DNA from: Eumeta japonica
Taxonomy: Eukaryota; Arthropoda; Insecta; Lepidoptera; Psychidae
DNA: 64,000 bases
Reading direction: 5' to 3'
Assembly: GCA_005406025.1 (NCBI GenBank)
Contig: BGZK01001365.1
Span: forward strand, 62,001 to 126,000
The notes below the pieces were generated by a model. The model was not told where the DNA came from and did not search any database. It saw only the letters and a program-made list of their open reading frames with translations. Positions 47,401 to 56,120 of this stretch are shown here, one piece after another. How positions within the stretch are numbered: the stretch's first letter is position 1; the number at the start of each line of letters is the position of its first letter. The position numbers and the translations under genes are program-made.

Positions 47401-48768
47401 ACCCTCGCAATGACCTGAGACAAGGTCTGTCCCACGCGGTGGTCGAGCGGCTGCTGGACGGCAATTGGGTGGTGGTCGCCACCGACGCCGACTGGGAAAC
47501 TAGGTGATAATATCGTTATCTTTTCGCATTTGCTGCATACATACGCACAGCAATCTCGTTCATTTTTAAGTCTCTTTATAATGTTATCACAGTTAGGTGC
47601 TCGCAGTTGCGTCTGCACCGACATACATCATTTTTAGTATTAAAAACTGAACAAAAAATATTTATATATAGAAAATAGCGTTCTGTATATTGTGGTGATG
47701 TGTAACCCACTATCGGTATGAAATTGTAAGTGTGATTCAGCTAATAGTAGTTCAGTGCAGTTGGAACGACATTCAGCTGACGCCTAGGCCGTCCGGCGCG
47801 GGTGGCTGTCTAGAGAAACGTTTACAAGTCTCCTTGGAGCACGCCATTAATTGTTGTTTGTATTTGTACGTAGACGTACTGCTATGAGTAAACGGCTGCT
47901 TCATCTACCTTTAGTTTGTATCCACAAACTTGTTTGTTAAATATGATTCGAACCAAATGAATCAACTCAATCAACTCACTATGGTTATATATGAATTATT
48001 TTGTTTCTGTAATGAGTTATATTATAATTAACTAAAATAAAATAATTCCCTTTCATAGTTTTTATCATAATGTATGCGTTTCAAACCATTAATATAATAT
48101 ATTGTCGTATTATATTATAATACGATATCATTGTAATAAAACATTCATGAAAATAAAGCGTCTCATCTATTTTGCTTGTTATATCAGGTTAAAATCATGG
48201 TATTAATTTATTTAAATATTTGCTACCAAACATAATAAATCTAACTACAAATATACGTCGTTTTCCATTAAATTTTCTATATTTCTTGATTGCAGTCAAT
48301 TCAGGCTTGCTTCAACGTGTTTTTTGTTGACATTGTTACGAAAAATGAGCCCAAACATGACGTATCTACTGTTTAGATATAACTATTATAATTATAATGT
48401 TTGTTAAGCCTGAAAATGTATCTTGGGTTTAGATCCAAATAGCTTTATTGAATGGCATTAACATTACGAGACAAACAAAATAAGTCCGAAAACTATAATT
48501 CTATTATCGTTTGAATCAGATTTGCACGTAGGAACTGGTGAATGTTAACAGTCGTGCTGTATATTTTAAAGCGACGGTCCCTTGCGACAGGTTCGAGTGG
48601 TCGCGCACGTTCACGCTGACGGGCACCAGCCGGGTCACCTTCAGCTGGAATATACCGGAAGACGCGCCGGCCGGCGTCTACCGCATGCGCTACAACGGCG
48701 CCGCGCGTGGCATCCTCGGCAACATCAACCCCTTCGAGGGCACCACCGACAACTTCACGATAGCCTAA
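35190..48768 (+). CDS. CDase: Neutral ceramidase, gene B (complete, 13 exons)
   Basis: Exons: 35190-35429, 35687-35836, 36048-36224, 37195-37322, 37402-37600, 37820-38026, 40040-40159, 40499-40702, 41706-41933, 45016-45111, 45200-45355 (start uncertain), 47391-47503 and 48591-48768 (stop TAA). Total 2196 nt, 731 residues, the usual family size. The N-terminus is a hydrophobic segment (residues about 4-25) followed by an acidic/Ser/Thr linker, implying secretion or a membrane anchor. Motifs: GTHTHSAPGG, HINRSP, WFAVHTTSMN, SLGDVSPN, PGEPTTMAGRR, RYEAASTIYGPHTL, TDADWETRF. Intron positions match gene A. Predicted reaction: ceramide to sphingosine and fatty acid. Oddities: weak donor after exon 2, a frame problem at exon 11, and active-site-proximal changes relative to gene A. 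Confidence 0.95.
35687..35836 (+). CDS. CDase: Gene B exon 2
   Basis: Acceptor CTTTCAG. Encodes MGYAEFGQAGGGIHLRQWAR, then RAFVFADQRSG and YVVADVQAVGVAVRRG, as expected after the TGP block. The donor chosen is GGG|GTCGGC, weak but the one that joins in frame to exon 3. Confidence 0.88.
36048..36224 (+). CDS. CDase: Gene B exon 3 (GTHTHS metal-site motif)
   Basis: Encodes VVERLQQRFGNIYSLRNVIV, then VGTHTHSAPGGHL, containing a zinc-ligand histidine of the family, then GFSQETYDAYVNGIAE. Phase 0 at both ends. The equivalent exon of gene A must lie left of the window. Confidence 0.94.
36225..37194. other. Gene B intron 3
   Basis: Contains a run of about 11 G at 36352-36362 and, at 36825-36965, sequence of the CGACCGATCAAACTCAAATT type that resembles a dispersed insect repeat. 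No coding feature. Confidence 0.5.
37195..37322 (+). CDS. CDase: Gene B exon 4 (HINRSP)
   Basis: 128 nt as in gene A. Encodes SITKAHDAMAPARLFYGETQ then GAHINRSPYSYLYNPAEERS. The donor CG|GTCGGT leaves phase 2, resolved to Arg by the next exon. Confidence 0.94.
37402..37600 (+). CDS. CDase: Gene B exon 5
   Basis: Acceptor TTTGCAG. Encodes YASDTDTVLSQVRVERADGS, then LNWFAVHTTSMNMTNTLIST. The metal-site histidine is kept, but the following Pro of gene A and most relatives is Thr here. An NMT glycosylation sequon is present. Donor GTCACT, phase 0. Confidence 0.94.
37820..38026 (+). CDS. CDase: Gene B exon 6 (GDVSPN catalytic serine)
   Basis: 207 nt as in gene A. Encodes FAPASLGDVSPNTAGARCEF with the catalytic hexapeptide, the cysteine-rich block, and DDMFESTKIIGSMIYEGAM. 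Donor GTCGGT. Confidence 0.96.
38027..38579. other. Gene B intron 6, left part
   Basis: A relatively GC-rich patch (about 38240-38345) containing CCACTACGTGGCCCTCCCGA is of unknown origin. The rest is AT-rich without features. Confidence 0.4.
38580..39032 (+). mobile_element. LINE 3' fragment in gene B intron
   Basis: Decayed polymerase end (GGGGGCTCTGTGTGCCCATG) and the common tail GCCTTACGAACGAGTGG, TATGACGTATTTCATGTG and AACCTATGAAATAAACATAT. Same family as 33040-34556. Confidence 0.7.
39170..39390. repeat. Dispersed repeat with GCTTTCCGCCGCGGCTTCGC
   Basis: The TACTAGC..CCGCGGCTTCG..GCGTGGACAT start is a repeat type common in insect genomes. It continues into pyrimidine-rich ATTCTAATCCCGAT units. 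Related copies are at 55785-56120. The following 39391-40039 shows nothing recognisable. Confidence 0.55.
40040..40159 (+). CDS. CDase: Gene B exon 7
   Basis: Acceptor GTCGTAG. Encodes RALSAPGEELTGRLAALHQF and VDVPQQRVPRYDPLQRDFLA. Two codons shorter than gene A exon 7. Confidence 0.92.
40499..40702 (+). CDS. CDase: Gene B exon 8
   Basis: Acceptor TGCGTAG. Encodes DEPVEGCVPALGYSFASGTI, a NITQGT sequon, and CHAPKPILLATGR before GTGAGA. 204 nt, equal to gene A exon 8. Confidence 0.95.
40703..41099. other. Gene B intron 8, left part
   Basis: AT-rich; nothing recognised. Confidence 0.5.
41100..41500 (+). pseudogene. RTE-like LINE polymerase C-terminal fragment
   Basis: 83 open codons include ENRVGNSAARERRGLKVCIA, then SRVEKAMLRWFGHLEKMNES and GLTKLIYRANVCDARVGKGG. 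This is the well-known C-terminal block (RWFGHVERM, YRANV, GKGRPRK) of lepidopteran RTE-type elements. A damaged DRTKW-like relic follows near 41455. It is 5' truncated and non-functional. Confidence 0.8.
41706..41933 (+). CDS. CDase: Gene B exon 9 (PGEPTTMAGRR)
   Basis: Acceptor AAACAG. Encodes STFPLEWHPTVVSASVVWLG, then VPGEPTTMAGRRAKDVLRAV and GLTNEYIHYVTTYEEYQ. The metal-site glutamate is retained, but the flanking F and S of gene A are P and A. 76 codons. Confidence 0.94.
41934..42457. other. Gene B intron 9, left part
   Basis: AT-rich with no recognised feature before the mariner target site. Confidence 0.5.
42460..43570 (-). mobile_element. Mariner transposon (different subfamily) with TA target duplication
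   Basis: Inverted ends CGAGGGCTGCTACTTATGTG (left) and, reverse-complemented, CGAGGGTTGCTATTTATGT (right), each ending in CCGGAAC, flanked by TA at 42458-42459 and 43571-43572. On the - strand a decayed transposase reads NFRTIIYYDFRRGLTQKQC, then APSKTTVYHWVSEFNRRRF, then NSQRCGCS-like relics. Several frameshifts and stops. At 1111 bp it is somewhat short for an autonomous mariner, so internal deletions are likely. Located in gene B intron 9. Confidence 0.88.
43573..45015. repeat. Gene B intron 9, right part, with lepidopteran tail repeat
   Basis: About 44080-44255 carries CTCATAAGGCTGGCAACACA and GTGTCTATGGGCGACGGTGA followed by TCGCATGCTCGTTTG, the very common 3' tail of lepidopteran non-LTR/SINE elements. 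Nothing recognised in the remainder. Confidence 0.6.
45016..45111 (+). CDS. CDase: Gene B exon 10 (YGPHTL)
   Basis: Acceptor TTTAG, donor GTAAGT, 96 nt as in gene A. Encodes VQRYEAASTIYGPHTLDIFL. Both ends phase 0. Confidence 0.95.
45200..45355 (+). CDS. CDase: Gene B exon 11 (acceptor uncertain)
   Basis: Encodes DNRGRTVSLILPVVFDASPL and GRNFGDALDQPPAVVQRGAS, clearly homologous to gene A exon 11. The natural acceptor by homology (CAG at 45190-45192, then GGC GAA GAC) runs into TAA at 45223. The frame stays open only if splicing uses the AAG at 45197-45199, giving T-W-R-P-V-P in place of the GPGP-type start, or if one base is an assembly or sequencing error. Confidence 0.72.
45356..47390. repeat. 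Gene B intron 11
   Basis: AT-rich. About 46130-46170 and 47120-47175 contain the AACCTCCTTCTTTTTTATTC / AAGTCGGTTAAAAAG motif of a dispersed lepidopteran repeat (also near 25500-25590). No exon or ORF recognised. Confidence 0.5.
47391..47503 (+). CDS. CDase: Gene B exon 12
   Basis: Acceptor GCATCAG. Encodes VAANPRNDLRQGLSHAVVER and VVVATDADWETR; donor GTGATA, phase 2. Three codons shorter than gene A exon 12. Confidence 0.93.
47504..48590. other. Gene B intron 12
   Basis: A moderately GC-rich patch at 47770-47850 and AT-rich palindromic stretches near 48080-48125; nothing identifiable. Confidence 0.4.
48591..48768 (+). CDS. CDase: Gene B exon 13 (terminal, stop TAA)
   Basis: Completes the split Arg codon, then FEWSRTFTLTGTSRVTFSWN, APAGVYRMRYNGAARGIL and TTDNFTIA, TAA. 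178 nt, same as gene A. An AATAAA overlaps the stop (48767-48772), too close to be a normal signal; another is at 49356-49361. Confidence 0.95.
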
Positions 48769-49650
48769 TAAACATTATTCGTACGCCCTTACGTACGATT
48801 CGGCGTTATCACATTTTGATTAGGAAATGAAAACGTATTATTCATTTAAAAAGTAGGCTGACGACCTGAGGCAGAGATGGTACTGTTGTCGCCTGCCCTT
48901 GCTGCTGCTCGTTGCCCTTATATTCCAGGAAAGAAAGTACAAGACGCCGAAATACGTCATAAACTTCAAAGTACGTGTATATAAATTCAAGCAAGTAAGC
49001 CAGTAAGCCGAGGTTTTTGTACCTGGGAATACTGCATGGGATCGCAAGCCTTGAGTTATTGTACGAATATTATATGTACTAAGAATTGTCAGATGATTGT
49101 GGGCATATCCAGAAGAACATTATAAATACGAGCGCATACAGTAATCTAGACACACGGCAGCGTGCCATGCCAAGTTCAAGAAAAGGAACTGGCTAGCCAG
49201 CGCCGAGTGTAATATTATGCGAACCACTTGGTGCCACTTTTGACCCTTCTATTTTGAGTTATAGACGTAATGTAAACACATAAAACTACGTGTGTCTAAT
49301 TATATCCATAAGCACATCTGAAAGCCCAAATTTCATGAAGCTAGGTCAAACGGTTAATAAAGATATAAAGGTCAAAAAGTCGTTAATTTTAGCATTGACT
49401 GATTGACTGACATATAGTACCTAAATCTAACCTACTTCCAGATGACCTAGAAGGATGAAATTTGGAATCCAGCTCGGTAATTATGTGTAAGCGTAAAAAA
49501 AAATCTAAAAATAAAAAAATGTTAAAAATAGGAGGGGTCCCCATACAATTTTTTTTTTAATTGTAGCGTTGGAACCGTTACAATGTCACAAGATATTTGA
49601 AACTATCGCAATATATGTATTACACAGCTCTACAAAAAAAATTTTTTTTT
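48769..49650. repeat. Downstream of gene B, dispersed repeat
   Basis: About 49290-49560 holds GACTGATTGACTGACATATA, GATGACCTAGAAGGATGAAA and GAGGGGTCCCCATACAATTT, phrases of a widespread lepidopteran repeat. The gene B transcript end should lie here. Confidence 0.5.
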
Positions 49651-50774
49651 TGTTGCTCTGGATATTTTAGCCAATTTTGATATTTTTAAGTACCCAGATT
49701 ACGAATTTATTCATAAAAGTATTGAATGTGCTCTTGTTTTTATGATTATTGCATACCTTATATTTTGATCAATTATCGGCTTGTTAGTAATAATATTTAG
49801 TTTTCCAGTCATGATTAGGGTTCTGCGCAGTTTTTTCGCGCATACAAACATCACGTGATCCTCTCTCTCAGGCCCTTTACTCCACAGAACAGCTGAGATC
49901 TTAGTTATTTGAATATATTGAAGTATTTACACGTGAATATGTATGTATAAGTTGTCATGTGTCAACACATTGTTTTATTTACTAAAAGTTCATTTAAATA
50001 TATTTGTTTTGTCTTTTAAAACATGAGTTCATCAGAAAGAAATTGAGAAATTGTTTCAATTACATTTGTAGAAAATTTCCGAAGCTTAGTATGGAAAAGC
50101 TGAAAGGTGGAATATTTGATGGTCCCCAAATACGGCAATTAATGAAAGATACCGATTTTATCAAATTTATGACTGTTCCGGAAAGTGATGCTTGGAAAAG
50201 TTTTGTGTTGGTAGTCGAAAATTTCCTAGGTAACCATAAAGCACCAAATTATGAAGAAATTGTGCAAAATATGTTGACAAACTTTCAAACATTAAGAGCA
50301 AATATGAGTATCAAATTACATTATCTCCGCAATCATCTGGATAAATTTCCGGATAACTTAGGAAATTATAGTGAGGAACAGGGGGAACGGTTCCACCAGG
50401 ATCTGAAAGTGATGGAAGAAAGGTATCAGGGTCGGTGGGATTGTCACATGATGGCAGATTACTGCTGGTCTTTAAAAAGAGATTGTCCCCTTAAAAATTA
50501 TAAAAGAAAAGCTCATAAACGGCGTTTTATTGAAATATAAATATGTTTTCGACATTGTTCTCTCTGGTTTTTTCGATGTACCTTTATTTTTCAAAACAAA
50601 ACTGACATTATAAATATACCTGATATTTTGTTTCATGTTTTCCGATTTTTGTAATGTAAAATGAAAATAAAGCTTAAAAAAAAAACCAGAGCAAATCTTA
50701 GAAAATTATTCATAGTTTCATGAATTGTGAGCATAAATATATCCAAAATCGATGTTATATCTAGAGCAACAAAA
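49651..50774 (+). mobile_element. ~1.1-kb DNA transposon-like unit with imperfect terminal inverted repeats
   Basis: The left end TGTTGCTCTGGATAT (49651) is mirrored at the right by ATATCTAGAGCAACA (about 50757-50771). Similarity of the ends continues imperfectly for about 40 bp. Between them is one open 178-codon ORF, followed by AATAAAGCTTAAAAAAAAAA (about 50666-50685). The target duplication was not resolved. Confidence 0.6.
50004..50540 (+). CDS. Transposon-derived ORF, C-terminal part of an uncharacterised insect protein family
   Basis: 178 residues without interruption. Blocks: GGIFDGPQIRQLMKDTDF, ENFLGNHKAPNYEEIVQNML, MSIKLHYLRNHLDKFPDNLG, EEQGERFHQDLKVMEERYQG, RWDCHMMADYCWSLKRDCPL, then a basic tail. 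I recognise these as the highly repeated C-terminal region of a multi-copy arthropod protein family of unknown function that behaves like a mobile element. The expected N-terminal half (several hundred residues) is absent, so this is a non-autonomous remnant or a captured fragment. The open frame sets it apart from the decayed transposases around it. Confidence 0.65.
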   Translation: MFCLLKHEFIRKKLRNCFNYICRKFPKLSMEKLKGGIFDGPQIRQLMKDTDFIKFMTVPESDAWKSFVLVVENFLGNHKAPNYEEIVQNMLTNFQTLRANMSIKLHYLRNHLDKFPDNLGNYSEEQGERFHQDLKVMEERYQGRWDCHMMADYCWSLKRDCPLKNYKRKAHKRRFIEI

Positions 50775-51339
50775 TCACTGTTGTCCAGTGTTATTATATA
50801 GCGCAAAAAAAGAAAACCATGCAGTAGAGTTTAATACTTGTTCATAATGTTATTTTGTTCCTATAAATACATATTTGGATTTTGCATAGACTTGGCACTC
50901 ATTTAGATTTCCATTCTTTTTGAGGCTAAGCCCACAGCCAAGCATAATTTTTGTATTGAACTTGGCTCTCCTTTTTTACAATGTTTTTGGTGAGATAGGA
51001 TTCACTTGTTTATTAAGATAATGGGATAGCGACTCAATGACTTCAGCAGTGATGTTCGCACACATTAATAATAAAAAAGGGGGCATTCCTCGCGATATTG
51101 GCTAAACATGAATTTAATTTTTGTCGTAAAAGAGGGCAGTAATGTAAAGGGCAAGATTTGCGCGTTTGTAGAATGAAAGAAACAGTATTTGAACTTTAAA
51201 CAAAGAGAAATTTTACACAGAGGATTCGACGTAATGTCCAGATATGTAAATTGAAAAACAAAAAGTAAGACTTTTGATTTATAAATTATAATAATCCGGT
51301 GAGTGTTATATATCGAATTGATTGCGCGCAACATACATG
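50775..51339. other. Intergenic AT-rich DNA
   Basis: No gene recognised; open stretches on either strand show no family motifs. Confidence 0.5.
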
Positions 51340-51572
51340 AAGTCTTTTATCAGAAAAAAGTTTTTTCGTATTTTATATACAAATTCAAGATTTTTGATTA
51401 CATTTTATTTGCATTTAATTATATATATTGTACAACGTGTTGCCATTTTGGAGATAGTGACATAATCCCATTGCTGTAGAAATCTTGGACTTCTAATCAA
51501 AAAACTGCAACAAGTAGTTTCGGCAGGCCTCTCTTGATGTTGGAACCTAACCTAACCTAACACTACCTAGAG

Positions 51573-54500
51573 CAGCGGTTCTCAAACTTCTTTGGTGGTG
51601 GAACCCTTTTGGAAAGCAAAATACTTGACGGACCCTATAAAAACCCTACAATAAAACAATAGTTATTAAAAATGTATTCTTTGTTAATAAGTATAATAAA
51701 AGAATAATGTAACAGTTACTAATTATTACTTACTTTACCACATGGCAAGTAGGTACATTATTAGAAGATATTAAAAAAAAATTTGGTTGCCTGTAAAGTC
51801 GGTATACGGGCGAAAGTTTTACGTGACAACGACTTTGAATGGTAAAATCATTTTAATGTGAATATTCATTCGTATAGTAGGAAGAAGGATGAAATAATAG
51901 TAACAATTTAAAACATTTATTTATACAAAGAATTATATTTAAAACATTAATTTATACAAAGAATCTCGCACTGAATTTCATATTAACAAAATTTTATTTT
52001 TACCTTTACACATACATACGTATTTATATACAATATACATACAATAACTTGCAATACATTTGCAAGCTATGCACTAATTTAGCGCTGAAAGTGCGCGCAG
52101 ACCGATCATAGTTGAGGGAGAGAGACGCAAGATTCGGCGGGCCTCTCTGTTCGGTGACTCATCGTTACGTTACCGAGCGTTACACTTTTTCAAAGTGACT
52201 CCCAGCCGCAACTAATTTAAGACGTTGTCACGTCAAAATTCTAATTAATGGGAGGTATGAAACTGTTTTTTTATTTTTCATCAATTGGTTGGTATCAGGT
52301 TTGATAGGAGACAGTTGAAGTCTCATATCAGGTTGGGCGTCCAGTCTATTGCGATATTTTGTTTTCGTGGATGCGTAGGTTGAGAATCCTGTTTCGCACA
52401 GATATGTTGTTGGGAACAGGAGAATATTCAGAGCCATTTTGCCAAGCATTAGATAGTCATCACGGATTCTGCATCAAAATCATTGAGAGGCGTCGTTTCG
52501 AACAGTGACTCCATACTTGTGCCTGATAACATTTCTAAAAGAGATTCATATATCCCATTTGACATACTTTCGGGCTTTTGCAACTTGGGTAAAAAAAGAT
52601 TATGAATCCATGACTTAAGTTTCTTTTTTGTATTCTGTTCTTCGAGAAAATACTTTTCAAAAGATGCGCGCATCGAAGTGACATGTTGGACCAATTCTTC
52701 AAATACATCATCTTGAAACATTTCTGAGTCGTTATCGCCAACAAACTCACTGAGTGACGTAAAGCTTTCTATTTCTCTCTTACCAACGCAAATAATCCAA
52801 AAATCTAATTTTCTTTTGAAGGCAGTTATTTTGTTATAGGTCTGGAACACTGTTGTCTGTTTACCGCAATGATAAATTCAATTCGTACATTTTTTTAAAG
52901 ATATCCGCCATAAAAGACAATCGGAACAACCAAGTTTTATCATACAAACGGTCTTTCAAATTAAAAGAAGTATCTGCTGAAAGAAACATTTGTAACTCGG
53001 CTCTAAGTTCAAATAGCCTTGTTAAAGTTTTACCCCGAGACGGCCATCGCACTTCTGTATGGAGCAGCAATGTTTTATGTTTGCTGCCATAATCTTCACA
53101 CAATAATGAGAACAATCGGCATTGTAGTGGTCGTGATATGATAAAATTAATTGTTTTTACCGCTTCATCCATAACTAATTTAAATTTGACGCAATTTGCT
53201 TCACCGCAAGTGCTTGTCTATGCAGAATACAATGGCTGGAACTACAATTAGGTGCTTTATTTTTTATTCGCGACACTGCTCCTGCTGTTTTACCTGTCAT
53301 CGCCTTGACCCCATCTGTACAAATGTCAATGCAATCGTTCCAACTGAGATTATTTTCTTCAAAAAATATGTTTATTCTATTAAAAATTTCTTCCCCGGTA
53401 GTGTTTGTGGGCAGCGGTGAACACATTAGCATGTTTTCTTCTTTCATATGATGGATATCTCACGATAACCAGCAAGATAGCCAGACCAGCGACATCAGTT
53501 GACTCATCCATTTGCAAGGCGAATCGTGTTTTTTGTAGACGTGTAACTAGTTCTTGTTTGACGTAGCTTGCCAGATCATGGATTCGTCGTGAAACAGTAT
53601 CGTTTGATAGCGGCACAGTAGAAAGATGCTTTGCAGATTTTTCATCGAGCATACATTTAGTTATGTCTAACACACGTGGCTTGATTAAATTCTCAGCGAT
53701 AGTGTGCGCTTCACCTGCTTTTGCAATGCGATATCTAACTAAATATGATGCCTCCGTGGCCTTTTCATTGATAGTTTGTGTTACATGCATCATATTTTTT
53801 GACTTTCCAATAACTGTTCTTTTTTATGAACAAAAAAATCTTTATTTTTGTCTTTAGACTCGGGGTGTACAGTTTTTAAATGTCGGCGCAATTTGGCAGG
53901 TGCCGTTGAACTATTAGGAAGCAGTTTACTACATAGCATGCAGAGATGTGAGCCGTTGGAATCAACAAATCCGAAACTGATATATGATTCACCAACTACT
54001 TTTTCGTCTTTGAAACCGTGGAGCTTGAATCGTGGCATCATCGTCTGGATCGGTAATTCTGGATTCTCCGCGCGTACTGCTCGTGAACATTCAGCATCAT
54101 TAGATGTTGCAACATGTTTAACGCCTCTAAGCCAACGTTCCATTTTTCTTTATTAATAAGTAATGTTACACGTCAAGATGGTGGGGTCAAAATAATGCAC
54201 AATCGTTGCTGCGTATAAGAGACTAAGTTTAGTCCAAAGAAGAATGTACAAAACTGATTCAATCTGAATACAGCAGGCAGTAGAACAATAAACACTAGTT
54301 TCATATCACGTTTAAACTCCGAAATTCGCTAGCCAGCTTGTAAGTAGGTAGGTAGGTAGGAACTTATCGTTCCGAACCCTAATCGTCAACTGACTGACAA
54401 GGGTCGACGCGCCATCGCCTCTTTTATACTTAGTCCTAGACTCGATCTCGAACATTCTCAAAAATACTCGAGTTGGCACCTTTGATAAACAAAAAGCGGA

Positions 54501-54769
54501 AATAAAATTGAAATACAAAAAATGCGTTGTAAACAATCTCGACTTTGTTTTTGAAGTTAGAGCCGAAAGTCGCTTGTTCACAACTATAGCGTCTAATTCA
54601 GAGGCGGCTTTAATCAAAGGGACTGCGCGCTCACAAATATATGCGCGGCGAGCAGAGTCCAAATGTTCGATCAGAGAGAATGTTTTGATTTTTTCTAAAT
54701 TCTTGCGGAACCCCTACAGGGGTATCGCAGAACCTTAGGGTTCCGCGGAACACACTTAGAGTATAGCTG
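51573..54769 (-). mobile_element. hAT transposon (BED-finger type), decayed, nested in mariner copy 3
   Basis: Left end CAGCGGTTCTCAAACTTCTT; the right end read inward is CAGCTATACTCTAAGTGTG, then a TTCCGCGGAACCC-type subterminal. The flanks ACCTAGAG (51565-51572) and ACCTATAG (54770-54777) form an 8-bp duplication matching at 7 positions, inside mariner sequence that is contiguous in copy 2. About 3.2 kb, encoding a broken transposase on the - strand. Confidence 0.9.
52228..54143 (-). pseudogene. hAT transposase pseudogene (SCAND3/ZBED-like)
   Basis: Read right to left in about six open pieces: MERWLRGVKHVATSND and a BED finger (HLCMLCSKLLPN...LRRHLKTVH) at 53790-54143; KAGEAHTIAENLIKPRVLDI and FALQMDESTDVAGLAIL, with a catalytic-type Asp, at 53380-53793; ICTDGVKAMTGKTAGAVSRI at 53175-53447; LLLHTEVRWPSRGKTLTRLF at 52861-53172; a spacer at 52449-52850; and the hAT dimerisation block LLFPTTYLCETGFSTYASTK at 52228-52449. 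Frame changes near 53445, 53175, 52860 and 52450 and in-frame stops break it. Normal role: cut-and-paste transposition. Confidence 0.88.
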
Positions 54770-55235
54770 ACCTATAGAATTCTAAAAGACTGAAAAATGT
54801 CAAAATCTGAGGGTGAAAAGTCAGGACTATATAATGAAAGCATTAACACTTCCCAACCAAACTGTCAATATTTGTTGAGTGGCTAAAGATATGTGTGGTC
54901 TGGCGTTATTATTGTGAAAAATCACACCCTTTCTGTTAATCAATTTCGGCAGTTTTTCCTGTAATTTTGGCTTGAGTTTCATCAACTGTTGGCAGTAGAA
55001 TCCGAATTAATGATTTTGCCTGGCGTTAAAAGCTCACGATAAAGCCCTTCCAATCCCACCATAAACGTAGAATCAACTTATTGCGAGCTAATCTGGGTTT
55101 CACTGTAGTCTGTGGAGGTTGCTTGCTTTTTAAATATGATCTTTTTCGCACGTTCTAGTTGTAGATAATCTATTATTCATCCAGTGATCAATCAATTCAA
55201 TTCAATAGAGAATCGCAAATAAGTGTATGTTACGT

Positions 55236-55784
55236 TCGTTCACGTAACATAACAAAGCTGCTCCTCAATTTTAATTGATGACTGATGTGACAGCGCAATG
55301 ATTACAAAGGTGTGAGAGATGTTCGCCATTATAACAGCTATCGCATTATTTTGCCTGGCGTCGTCGCTTTGCTTTTTACCAAACGTACAAGTTTAACAAG
55401 GATAGCACGATTGCAATCTTGTCTCTTAGTACGTAGATAAAAGCGGCAACATAAATTGGAAAACAATCTTTATTTATTTGTTTAACCTTTGACTATTAGA
55501 GATGATCTGTCCACCGAAAATTTACAATAATGTATTTTCGGAACGATCTGCAAGAGGTTAGAAATATCTATGTGGTTTTATTCTTCATAAGTCGTAGCGA
55601 AATTGTTTGTTACTTACTTTAAGACCTTAATTAAATATTTAATTTTTTTCAAATTTGGGCACGACCGCACACTGTGCTGTTAGACTTTATATTTTGCTTT
55701 TGATCGGTAAACATGTTAACATATATTAACTTTTCCTTGTATATAATACAGTAGTTTTAATTACTGTATTATTAAGTAATTATA
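55236..55784. other. Intergenic AT-rich DNA
   Basis: Near 55226-55252 is GTTACGTTCGTTCACGTAAC, a short inverted repeat. Nothing else recognised. Confidence 0.45.
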
Positions 55785-56120
55785 GACTTGCTTTCACTCA
55801 GGGCTCCGCCCGCGTGAACATCGATTGAATTTTTTTATCTTTTATATTGACCAATAAATACTTTGTCAACCATGACCCCCATGTTGTTTTGTTTCCATTA
55901 CAGTCCTGACTCTGCTATTAATTCCAGTTCTGTTCAAAATTTACAGAATTCATCCGCATTCTGCCCGCGTGGACATACAAATAATTATTTTATCTTTTAT
56001 ATCGATCAATGACCATGAATCATGATTCCAATCGCAATTCCATTGACTTCCAGACTATACCAGAAAAACCCGTATTCTGACACTGAAAACACAAGTAATG
56101 CCGCTAGTTTTAATACTCTA
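55785..56120. repeat. Two adjacent copies of a CCGCCCGCGTG-type dispersed repeat
   Basis: GGCTCCGCCCGCGTGAACAT at about 55801-55820 and TTCTGCCCGCGTGGACATAC at about 55959-55978 begin parallel segments (both followed by TTTTATCTTTTATAT). Related to 39170-39390. Confidence 0.6.

Larger units (their letters stand above)
51340..55235 (-). mobile_element. Mariner copy 3, split by a hAT insertion
   Basis: The 3' end (about 51345-51572) includes GTTTTTTCGTATTTTATATA, the same terminal sequence as copy 1, and GACATAATCCCATTGCTGTAG. The element resumes at 54770 with sequence matching copy 2 (TCTGAGGGTGAAAAGTCAGG, then CACTTCCCAACCAAACTGTC) and runs to about 55235, where its 5' part is lost. Only fragments of transposase remain. 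Confidence 0.8.

Noticed and set aside
48767..48772. AATAAA overlapping the gene B stop codon
   Set aside because: Too close to the stop to leave room for a 3' UTR. The true signal is probably further right (for example 49356) but is not established.
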